The notes below the pieces were generated by a model. That model saw nothing but the letters and a program-made list of their open reading frames with translations. It did no database searches and was not told the origin of the DNA. This document shows, piece by piece, positions 8,356 to 15,411 of a DNA stretch of 64,000 nt. Every line of letters starts with the position of its first letter. Positions within the stretch are counted from its first letter, which is position 1. This DNA is from Thermoplasmata archaeon (lineage in GTDB: Archaea; Thermoplasmatota; Thermoplasmata; Lutacidiplasmatales; UBA184): the NCBI GenBank assembly GCA_021816865.1, contig JAKAWX010000002.1, forward strand, positions 138,110-202,109, given 5' to 3'. A program made the position numbers and the translations under genes.

Positions 8356-8934
8356 ATGGAGTACGTGGTCGTCCGGGCCACCCACCCGACGTGGCTCACG
8401 ATGCAGTTGCCGCACGAGGTGGCGGAGCTGATAGGGTATCGCCCCGAGGACGGTTCCCACCGCGAGGCGAGCCGGACGGTCTCCTTCCTCGCCCGCGGGC
8501 CGGGGTTCTGCCGCGTGATCGCCTCCCATCCCGCGCGCGAGGCGCTCGCCGTCGAGGCGGTGCGCAACCGTCTCATCGCTTCCGCCCGCCCGGGGGACCG
8601 ACACCTCTTCACGCTGCCGGCGCCGGTCGTCCACCACTTGGGGCTCCAGGTCTACTCCCGCGGCGCGCGCCTGCGGGGGACGGACGACGCGGTCCTCTGG
8701 CTCGTTCCGGCCCCCGAGTACTACGAGTACCGCTCGGTCGTCGAGTCGGGGAAACGGTGGAGCGGACCGTCCGGGACCCCGTTCGCGCACACCTACCTCG
8801 CAAAATCCCTCGTGCCGTTCGCCCGGGAGCTCGGCGCCCTCGCCGAGCTCGAGTACCGTATCGAGGAGGAGGAGTGGCGGCCGGCGGTCGAGGCGCTGCA
8901 GAGGGTCGGGCGGGGGCGGAGGGTGCTCCTTTAA
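8356..8934 (+). CDS. Conserved hypothetical protein, possibly with two AbrB-like segments
   Basis: A 192-residue soluble protein I do not recognise. Two stretches resemble each other and the swapped-hairpin AbrB/SpoVT pattern (MQLPHEVAELIGY near residue 16, FTLPAPVVHHLGL near 88), each followed by a charged strand. The C-terminal third is helical and acidic (EYRIEEEEWR). If the resemblance is real it would be a DNA- or toxin-binding protein; this is a weak inference. It is monocistronic, with a TATA box at 8321-8329. Confidence 0.6.
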   Translation: MEYVVVRATHPTWLTMQLPHEVAELIGYRPEDGSHREASRTVSFLARGPGFCRVIASHPAREALAVEAVRNRLIASARPGDRHLFTLPAPVVHHLGLQVYSRGARLRGTDDAVLWLVPAPEYYEYRSVVESGKRWSGPSGTPFAHTYLAKSLVPFARELGALAELEYRIEEEEWRPAVEALQRVGRGRRVLL

Positions 8935-8988
8935 GGGGGGTATTTGGTCCCCCGGAACGGGTCTACGGGGCCTGGGGTTTGCCGAAGG

Positions 8989-8996
8989 TATTTATA
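8989..8996 (+). promoter_or_regulatory. TATA box of the 9021 gene, inside a near-palindrome
   Basis: TATTTATA lies 24 bases before ATG 9021 and is embedded in the near-palindrome GGTATTTATACC (8987-8998). Leaderless transcription from about 9020 is expected. Confidence 0.6.
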
Positions 8997-9020
8997 CCGA
9001 CCGAACGGATAGTTTTGCGC

Positions 9021-9689
9021 ATGCGTAGCTCCGACCGGGAGAGCTCGAAGGGCTCGGCCAATCGCCCCTACACGCTCCGTAATCCGGTGCCGTTGCGCTC
9101 GGAGGACGACGTGCGGTTGACCCGCGCGGGAATCCCGACCGACGCCGCTCTCGCGGAGGTGGCGGGACCGGTCGATTTCGACTCGCTCGCGAAGGCGATC
9201 CGTCGGTCGGTCGGCCACGAGGGGATGCGGCCGGAGGACGCCCGGTCGATCGCGGCGCACGTCCTCAATTTCTTCGGGTTCAACCAGCGGATCATCGACA
9301 ACGTCCTCGAGCCGGACGACCGCGACACGTTTTACATGCTCGAGGACACGGGGATCCTCGAGACCGAGCGGGACGAGACCACGCTCTACGACGGACGCGA
9401 GTGGAGGATCCATTACTGGATGTTCCGCAAGGATCGGATCTTCGACCTGGCCCGCGAGGAGAGCGCCGCGATGGCGGCCGCGGGCGAGCAGGAGATCGTC
9501 TACTCCTCGAACTCCCACCGCTCGGGTGGGTTCCGGCTTCCGCACGGCGAGCACGGTACCGGCCTCGCCGCGCACGCGGTCTACCACGAGCTCGGCGACG
9601 AGATCTGGCTCGAACGCCGCCAGAACCCGACCACGGCGCCCGAACCGCCCGCTCCGGCCCGGCCGCGACGCCGCGCCGACGGGCTCTAA
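9021..9689 (+). CDS. Conserved Thermoplasmata-type protein (DUF6015-like)
   Basis: A 222-residue soluble protein. From memory its core (SLAKAIRRSVGHEGM, then AAHVLNFFGF, FYMLEDTGIL and YDGREWRIHYW) matches a conserved family of unknown function found mainly in Thermoplasmata and related archaea, annotated DUF6015. No catalytic motif is visible; the C-terminal 25 residues are Pro/Arg-rich and probably disordered. It has its own TATA box at 8989-8996 and no close neighbour on the same strand, so it is monocistronic. The family label is tentative and the function is unknown. Confidence 0.7.
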   Translation: MRSSDRESSKGSANRPYTLRNPVPLRSEDDVRLTRAGIPTDAALAEVAGPVDFDSLAKAIRRSVGHEGMRPEDARSIAAHVLNFFGFNQRIIDNVLEPDDRDTFYMLEDTGILETERDETTLYDGREWRIHYWMFRKDRIFDLAREESAAMAAAGEQEIVYSSNSHRSGGFRLPHGEHGTGLAAHAVYHELGDEIWLERRQNPTTAPEPPAPARPRRRADGL

Positions 9690-9905
9690 CGCGCCCGGAC
9701 CTCGCCGACCCCTTTTGGCCCCGGTACGGCTGGGCAGGGTGGGAGGCGCGCCGCCGCGAGCCCGCCTTCGACTGAGGGGCGGGCCGAGGGGCGATAGCCT
9801 CCGGGTCCCCCTCGTCCTCCCGGCGACCCGGCCCGTTTCCCCCACGAACCCGCCCCCGCCCGGGGGGTCGCCGAACCCTTAACCGCCGCCGCGCGTGGGG
9901 GGCCG

Positions 9906-10538
9906 ATGCGGCGGTTCCTGCTCCTCGCGCATCGCGTCCCGGTCTCGGGCGCCTTCACACTGAACGACCTCGCCGGCGGCGCGGGCCGGATGGACGAGGT
10001 CGCTCGCGCGGTCTCGACCGCGTTCACGCTCTCGAACGACCTGCGTCGGGAGACCGAGGTGACGGTCCTCCTGGTCGCCGAGCCGTCTCCGCTCGCCCGC
10101 CGGATCGACCTCATCGGCCACCGGTTGCGCTACCTCAACCCGGACGAGCGGTCGACGGCGGCGCTCCTCAAGAACGCGCTCGTGCGGTCGATCGGCTTCT
10201 CCCGCCCGTTCGAGTCGTCGCCCGGGCTCACGGTGGCTCCGGCCGATCCCCCGGAGGACCTGCGGGCGTTCCTGGCGCGCCCGGACGCCTTCTGGTTGAC
10301 CGAGTCGGGCGGGCCGCTCGGCGAGTGGGCGCCCGGGCGCACCGAGTTCTCGGCGGTCGTGTCGGACCCGTACGACCCGACCCCCGAGGAGGTGACGGTG
10401 CTGGATGCGAGCGGGGTCGCCCGGGTGTCGGTCGGACCACGGTCGCTGCGCACGAGCCAGGTCGTCGATGCGGTCCAGCTCGAGTTCGACCGCCGCGAGT
10501 GGCGCTCCGCCCGTCCCGGCCCCCGGACGTCGAGCTAG
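9906..10538 (+). CDS. trmY: tRNA (pseudouridine(54)-N1)-methyltransferase TrmY
   Basis: A 210-residue SPOUT-fold methyltransferase. The archaeal TrmY family uses SAM to methylate N1 of pseudouridine-54 in the T-loop of tRNA. Diagnostic elements are the N-terminal RRFLLLAHRVPVSG, GGAGRMDE, and the strongly conserved LNPDERSTAALLKNAL around residue 78. The ATG at 9906 lies 22 bases after CCTTAACC (9877-9884), suggesting a leaderless start. It converges on ftsZ, and both stop codons lie in one CTAG (10535-10538). Confidence 0.92.
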   Translation: MRRFLLLAHRVPVSGAFTLNDLAGGAGRMDEVARAVSTAFTLSNDLRRETEVTVLLVAEPSPLARRIDLIGHRLRYLNPDERSTAALLKNALVRSIGFSRPFESSPGLTVAPADPPEDLRAFLARPDAFWLTESGGPLGEWAPGRTEFSAVVSDPYDPTPEEVTVLDASGVARVSVGPRSLRTSQVVDAVQLEFDRREWRSARPGPRTSS

Positions 10539-11575
10539 CGCGCCACCTCGGGTTCCGCTCGCGCGGACGGGACCCCGACGGCGTCGCGCACGGTGTGGGC
10601 CTTCAGGCCGCCGACGACGGCCGTCAGGTGCACGACCTCGCGCGGTTCCGGCCGCACGCGCGTTCCGAAGACGAGCCGCTCGGGGTCGCCGAGCGACCGT
10701 CGCATCGTCCGCAGCACCCGGTCGAGCGTCCGGAGCGTGAGGTTCGAGCCGCCGTCCAGGTGGACGAGGGCGCTGGGCCGTTCGGGCAGGTGGTAGTCGA
10801 GGAGCGACTCCGCGAGCGCCTGCTGGACGAGCCGTTCGGGCTCGGAGATGTGGTACTCGCCGACCACGAGCGTCGAAAGGCCGGCCTCCCGCAGGTGGTT
10901 CTTCAAGCTCGCGAGGTCGACGTTGAGCTGCGACGGGTTCTCGACCATGTCGAGCAGGCTCGTGACCAGCGAGTGGAGGTAGGCGTTGCGGACCTGGAAG
11001 ACGCGGTGGATCGGCAGCCGCTCGAATCGGCGCAGCTTCTCGTTCGCGAGCGCGAGGAGGAGCCCGCCCATCTCCTCCAGGTCGTCGACCGTCGCTTCGA
11101 CGTTCCCCCGACGGTTCGGGTTCGACTCGAGCTCGACCTGGAACGGAAGGAAGATGACGGGGATCGGCAGGGTCTCCGTCGCCCGAAGCTCGCGCGAGAG
11201 GAACGGGAGGAGCGCGCTGCCCGTTCCGCCGCCGAGCCCAGCGAGCAGGAAGACGATCTCGAAGGGGGCGAGGCGGCGCAGGAGTTCCTCCTTCGCCTCC
11301 TCGGCCGCGCGGAGGACGCTCGCGCGGTCGCCTCCGCTCCCTCGGCCCTTCAGCTCGCGATGCCCGAGGAGGATCTTCTCGTCGACCCCCATCCGCACGA
11401 GGTGCTTCGCATCGGTGTTGACCGCGAGCGAGCGGACGCCCGGGATGCCGAGCCCGACCAGGTCGTGGACGGCTTCGCTGCCGGCGCCCCCGAGACCGAC
11501 AACGGCGATCCCCGGCGTGACCGCGAGCGCGGCCCACGATTCCGGGGTCTCGGTCCCGTACGACATCGTCCCCAC
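10535..11575 (-). CDS. ftsZ: Divergent FtsZ-family cell-division GTPase
   Basis: A 346-residue tubulin/FtsZ-superfamily protein. Nucleotide-binding elements are GLGGAGS (27-33), AVNTDA (51-56) and the tubulin signature GGGTGSA (115-121). The C-terminal domain aligns with FtsZ (ALVHLDGGSNLTLRTLD, then LVFGTRV). The T7 loop reads NVDLAS (218-223), where classical FtsZ has NxDxxD, so the second catalytic Asp is Ser. Residues 1-20 are a short polar extension; the C-terminal tail is short and lacks an obvious FtsA/SepF-binding peptide. The gene lies 3 bases downstream of a CdrS-like regulator and is probably co-transcribed with it. Filament formation is likely; full GTPase activity is doubtful. 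Confidence 0.9.
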   Translation of the reverse strand: MGTMSYGTETPESWAALAVTPGIAVVGLGGAGSEAVHDLVGLGIPGVRSLAVNTDAKHLVRMGVDEKILLGHRELKGRGSGGDRASVLRAAEEAKEELLRRLAPFEIVFLLAGLGGGTGSALLPFLSRELRATETLPIPVIFLPFQVELESNPNRRGNVEATVDDLEEMGGLLLALANEKLRRFERLPIHRVFQVRNAYLHSLVTSLLDMVENPSQLNVDLASLKNHLREAGLSTLVVGEYHISEPERLVQQALAESLLDYHLPERPSALVHLDGGSNLTLRTLDRVLRTMRRSLGDPERLVFGTRVRPEPREVVHLTAVVGGLKAHTVRDAVGVPSARAEPEVAR

Positions 11576-11578
11576 CGC

Positions 11579-11944
11579 CTAGGGCGGAGGGGACCCTTCG
11601 GCGGTGAGCGGATCCCCTTCCCGTCGGTGGGTCCGGGCCGGCGGGCCGAACTGTTCGATCCGACTGCGGATGTACTCGCGTACCGCCGAGCGGACCGCGT
11701 CGTCGACGCTCACCGAGTTGCCCTCGCGCACGAACTCCTCGAGCCGATTGTTGTCCTGCCGGGAGAGCTCGACCACGACCTTGCGGATGTTCTGGGGTGG
11801 GAGGTTCAGCGCGAGGTACTGCTCGAGGCCTTCCCGGATTGTGTCGGAGATCGTGGGGGTGCCCTTCGCCTGCTGGAGATGCCGCAGCTTCTCGAGCAGC
11901 TCCTGCGGGATACGGACCGTGACCCGCTCCGACGTGTCGACCAT
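11579..11944 (-). CDS. cdrS: Tandem ribbon-helix-helix regulator (CdrS-like)
   Basis: A 121-residue protein with two RHH (CopG/Arc-type) units in a row: residues about 6-48 (RVTVRIPQELLEKL) and about 54-98 (KVVVELSRQDNNRLEEF), followed by a polar tail. The single chain could thus fold as an intramolecular RHH pair. In haloarchaea the RHH protein CdrS is encoded beside ftsZ2 and controls cell-division genes; the same order (regulator, 3 bases, ftsZ) is seen here. ATG 11944 is chosen over the upstream ATG at 11986 because a perfect inverted repeat fills 11947-11979, just before it. Autoregulation of the operon is therefore likely. The CdrS name is by context and fold. Confidence 0.82.
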   Translation of the reverse strand: MVDTSERVTVRIPQELLEKLRHLQQAKGTPTISDTIREGLEQYLALNLPPQNIRKVVVELSRQDNNRLEEFVREGNSVSVDDAVRSAVREYIRSRIEQFGPPARTHRREGDPLTAEGSPPP

Positions 11945-11946
11945 GT

Positions 11947-11979
11947 TCGTCAGACAATACACCTTTCTTTGTCTGACGA
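11947..11979. promoter_or_regulatory. Operator of the cdrS-ftsZ operon: perfect 11-bp inverted repeat
   Basis: TCGTCAGACAA (11947-11957) and TTGTCTGACGA (11969-11979) are exact inverted copies separated by 11 bases, so the half-site centres are 22 bp apart, two helical turns. The repeat lies between AT-rich TATA candidates (11981-12009) and the ATG at 11944. The placement suits repression by the RHH protein encoded immediately downstream. Confidence 0.7.
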
Positions 11980-12198
11980 TTGACATATCGTACTCCGACT
12001 ATATGAAATGCTCGAGAGCGCGGGTGCGTCGATCCGGACGGCGTCCCCGCGTGCCCGGTCGCGCACGGGAGGGCCGCTCCTCCCGCCGCCGTTCGGGATC
12101 TTCCTTAGGGTCCCGGGACGGGTCGCCCCCGGCGCGCCGCGGCCTCGCGCCCCGGCTCGTCCGCCGGGAGGCACCGACCGACACGGCGGAGCCGGGGA

Positions 12199-12257
12199 GT
12201 TGGTGCAATCTCCGCAGCCAGCGGGTTGCGCACCAACCAGTCTCCGTCCCGCACCAA
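12199..12257. repeat. Three GCACCAA/TTGGTGC heptamers upstream of the P-loop gene
   Basis: GTTGGTGC (12199-12206) and GCACCAAC (12230-12237) form an 8-bp inverted repeat, and a third GCACCAA lies at 12251-12257, 21 bp (two turns) from the second. They sit 40-100 bases before the start at 12296. A regulator-binding cluster is likely but unproven. The rest of the non-coding stretch 11980-12295 holds nothing else I recognise. Confidence 0.45.
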
Positions 12258-12295
12258 AACCGATACCCCCCTGATTCCCCACGGGGAGGATGACC

Positions 12296-13555
12296 ATGAC
12301 GACCCCGATGATACCGCTGACGAATGCCGCATTGTCGATCAACCGACCCGAACCCGCCTTCGACCGATCCCCCCTCGCTTCGGCCTCGGTCGGATCTGTC
12401 GCCCGCGCCCCGTCGGCCCGGGCCGACGTGTCGGGGTCCGCCGAGGCACGCGCGACGCCCCGGGCTATACCGGCCAACGCGAAGTGGGGCTGGGCCCTGC
12501 GCGCCATCCCCGAATCGTCCCTCGCGCTCGAGACCGTGTCGGCGCCCGAACCTCCGGAGCCGGGCGACGTCGCGGTCTTCCGCGTCGAACGGATCGGCTA
12601 CCACAGCTCGATCGTCGTGCGGGACGGCCGGAAGCTGCGTATCTACCCGGGCGACCTCCTGGTCGGGGTCTTCGGGAACCGGTACGCGACCGACGGCTTC
12701 GAGGCCGAGGTCGACGGGGTCGGGGAGGTCGCTCTCCTGACCGCCGCGGCGATGGTCGGGACCGTCCGTTCGAGCCATCGGGACATGGGCCGGTCGACGA
12801 CGCTCTCCCTCGTCGGCTTCGCCGTCGACGCGGCCGGCGGTCGCGCGAACACCAAGCGACGGCTCTTCGTCCCCGAGCGCGCCCCGCTTTCGCTCGACTG
12901 TCCCGTTCTCATCGTCGTCGGGACCGGCATGAACGCCGGGAAGACCACGGTCGTCTCGCAGATCATCCACGACCTCTCCGAGCAGGGGCTGCGCGTCGCG
13001 GCGGGCAAGCTCACGGGGAGCGTATCGAACCGCGACTCGGACGAGATGCGGGCCGCCTCGGCCGCGTCGGTCATCGACTTCAGCGACTACGGCTTCCCGT
13101 CCACGTACCTCGCGGACCCCGCCGAGATCTCGGCGCTCTGGACGACGATCCTCGCCGCGAGCGCTCGCGGACGGCCCGACCTCATGGTGATGGAGATCGC
13201 CGATGGGATCCTCGAGCGGGAGACGGCGATGATGCTGAGCGACCCGCTCTTCGGCAGTCACGTGTCCGGGGTCGTGCTCGCGGCGGATGGCCCGCTCTCC
13301 GCCCTCGCGGCGAGCGAGCGGCTGGGGCGGCTCGGTTATCCGCTCCTCGCCGTCTCGGGAGCCCTGACGTCCGCCCCGCTGTCGGTCCGCGAGTTCCGCG
13401 AGCTCAGCCACGTGCCGGTCTTCCCCTCGACCGGCGGGGACCCGGCGCTCGCGATGCACGTGCTCTCCCGTCTCTCGATCCCGGGGGTATCGACCGGCGA
13501 GAGCCTGCTCGACCCGGCCGACGGCCGGGCCGACCGGCTGGCCGTTCGCTCCTAG
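12296..13555 (+). CDS. P-loop NTPase of unknown function (MobB/BioD-like fold)
   Basis: About 419 residues. Residues 1-60 are low-complexity. A beta-rich domain follows (about 65-190) with PGDLLVGVFGNRYATDGFEA, then a P-loop domain with Walker A GTGMNAGKTT near residue 215, a GKLTG strand and MEIADGIL as probable Walker B. This order resembles bacterial proteins loosely annotated as MobB-, DUF1611- or dethiobiotin-synthetase-like; the reaction is unknown, but the fold suits an ATP-dependent ligase or kinase. ATG 12296 is preferred over the in-frame ATG 12290 because GGGGAGG (12283-12289) lies 6 bases upstream of it. An ABC exporter and an M14 carboxypeptidase-like gene follow on the same strand. 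Confidence 0.75.
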   Translation: MTTPMIPLTNAALSINRPEPAFDRSPLASASVGSVARAPSARADVSGSAEARATPRAIPANAKWGWALRAIPESSLALETVSAPEPPEPGDVAVFRVERIGYHSSIVVRDGRKLRIYPGDLLVGVFGNRYATDGFEAEVDGVGEVALLTAAAMVGTVRSSHRDMGRSTTLSLVGFAVDAAGGRANTKRRLFVPERAPLSLDCPVLIVVGTGMNAGKTTVVSQIIHDLSEQGLRVAAGKLTGSVSNRDSDEMRAASAASVIDFSDYGFPSTYLADPAEISALWTTILAASARGRPDLMVMEIADGILERETAMMLSDPLFGSHVSGVVLAADGPLSALAASERLGRLGYPLLAVSGALTSAPLSVREFRELSHVPVFPSTGGDPALAMHVLSRLSIPGVSTGESLLDPADGRADRLAVRS

Positions 13556-13619
13556 GCCGGACGGTGGGAACCGAGGCGGTCCGGGGGCGTTCGGGTGCGA
13601 TCGTGAGCGGGGCCAGCGT

Positions 13620-15410
13620 ATGAGCCCGGCGTCGAACGACTCCGCCCCGTCCCCCCGACTGGCGGGCTACATCTTCCGGGAGCTCGCCCGATTCCGGGGC
13701 GTCTTCGCCCAAGCGATGCTCTGGTCGGTCGTCTTCGTGGTCGTCCCGATGCAGCTACCGATGCTGGTCGGCATGCTCGTGAACGGGCTCGTCGGCCAGC
13801 CCGCGTCGTTCTACGGCGTCCTCACGTTCCAGGGCCCGACCACGATCTTCTGGTTCGCGATCGTCGGGCTCGTCCTGGTCGCGGTCGGCTACGGGGCGAG
13901 CGCCTACCTCCAGGCGGCCTCGAGCCAAGAGCTCGGGAGGATCTTCGCGAGGGAGCAACGCAAGCAGCTCGCCCACGCGCTCAACCACAGCCCCCTCGAG
14001 CTCCACCACCGGCACGGTTCCGGCGAGCTCCTCAGCCGGGTGATCACGGATGCAGATTCGACCCGGACGTTCGTGACGCAGGTCTTCTTCTCGACCGTGC
14101 AGAACGTCCTCAAGGTCGCGTACCCGGTCGTTCTCCTCGTCTTCCTCGACCCTTGGGTCGCCCTGAGCGCGGTCGCCCTCCTCCCGATCCAGTGGGAGGT
14201 CTCCCGTCGACTCCAGCGGAAGCTCCGGGTCGCGAGCCGCACGGCGCGTTCGTCGAAGGGTCTCTTGACCCAGGTCGTCAAGGAGCACCTCGACGGCATC
14301 GAGACGATCCAGAGCTCGCGCGCCGAAGAGACCGCTTTTGGGATCGTCGCCCGTCGGGCCGACCAGCTGGCGGCCGACCAGATCAAGGTCCGCCGCTACA
14401 CCGGCCTTATCAACGGGGCGACCTGGACGCTGACCTCCCTCGGCGTCGCGATCGCGTGGGCGATCGGCGGCGTCCAAGTGCTGAACGGTACCCTGACGAT
14501 CGGGGCGCTCGTCGCGATCACCGCCTACGTGGTCCTGCTCGACCGGCCGATGCAGCAGTTCACGACCGTCGTCAGCGCCTACCAGCAGGGACTGGTCGCC
14601 TTCGAGCGGATCCGGGAGATCCTTGACGCGCCGACCGACCTGCGGGACGACCCCCGGCTTCCGCCGCTGCGCGTCACCGCCGGTCGCATCGAGGTCCGCG
14701 GGGTCGGCTTCGGGTACGACGCCCGGCGGCTGTTCGCCAACGTGGACGTTGACCTCTTGCCGGGCCGCTTGACGGCGATCGTGGGGGGGAACGGGTCGGG
14801 CAAGAGCACGCTCCTCAAACTGATCGCCCGGCTGTACGACCCGACCGAGGGTCGCATCCTGATCGACGGCCAGGAGCTGCGGCAGGTCCGCCTCCTCAGC
14901 GTGCGGGACCAGATCGCCACGGTTCCCCAGAACCCGGTGGTCTTCACCGGGACGATTGCCGACAACATCCGGTTCGGCCGCGCGGGAGCGAGCGACGCCG
15001 ACGTGGAGCGCGCCGCACGGGAATCCGGGAGTCTCGAGTTCGTTCGGAAGCTGCCCCTCGGTTTCTCGACCCCGGTCGGCTCCGGGGCCCGCCAGCTTTC
15101 CGGGGGGGAGGCCCAGCGGCTCGCGATCGCCCGAGCGCTCCTCCGCCGGCCGCGGATCCTGCTCCTCGACGAGCCGAACTCGGCGCTCGACGACGAGTCC
15201 GAGGCCCAGCTCGTGCACGTTCTCGCCGGTCTCAAGGGTCGCATGACGATCGTGCTCGTAGCCCACCACCTCGACCAGCTCCTCACCGTCGCGGACGAGG
15301 TCATCTCCATGGACCGGGGGGCGGTCTCGGATCGGACCCGTCCGGCCCTCTCCCCCGAGGTACCGGTGCGGCCGCTTCCGATCCCTCCCCTCGCGGCGGG
15401 GGTCTCGTAA
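13620..15410 (+). CDS. ABC exporter, fused membrane and ATPase domains
   Basis: A 596-residue half-transporter: six predicted helices in residues about 30-320 (ABC type-1 exporter fold), then an ATPase domain with Walker A GGNGSGKST, Q-loop VPQNPVVF, signature LSGGEAQ, Walker B ILLLDEPNSALDDES with the catalytic Glu intact, and an H-loop (AHHLD). It probably works as a homodimer exporting a peptide, lipid or small molecule. It starts 64 bases after the P-loop gene and ends 1 base before the M14-like gene, so the three form one cassette. The substrate may be the product of the flanking enzymes. Confidence 0.92.
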   Translation: MSPASNDSAPSPRLAGYIFRELARFRGVFAQAMLWSVVFVVVPMQLPMLVGMLVNGLVGQPASFYGVLTFQGPTTIFWFAIVGLVLVAVGYGASAYLQAASSQELGRIFAREQRKQLAHALNHSPLELHHRHGSGELLSRVITDADSTRTFVTQVFFSTVQNVLKVAYPVVLLVFLDPWVALSAVALLPIQWEVSRRLQRKLRVASRTARSSKGLLTQVVKEHLDGIETIQSSRAEETAFGIVARRADQLAADQIKVRRYTGLINGATWTLTSLGVAIAWAIGGVQVLNGTLTIGALVAITAYVVLLDRPMQQFTTVVSAYQQGLVAFERIREILDAPTDLRDDPRLPPLRVTAGRIEVRGVGFGYDARRLFANVDVDLLPGRLTAIVGGNGSGKSTLLKLIARLYDPTEGRILIDGQELRQVRLLSVRDQIATVPQNPVVFTGTIADNIRFGRAGASDADVERAARESGSLEFVRKLPLGFSTPVGSGARQLSGGEAQRLAIARALLRRPRILLLDEPNSALDDESEAQLVHVLAGLKGRMTIVLVAHHLDQLLTVADEVISMDRGAVSDRTRPALSPEVPVRPLPIPPLAAGVS

Positions 15411-15411
15411 C

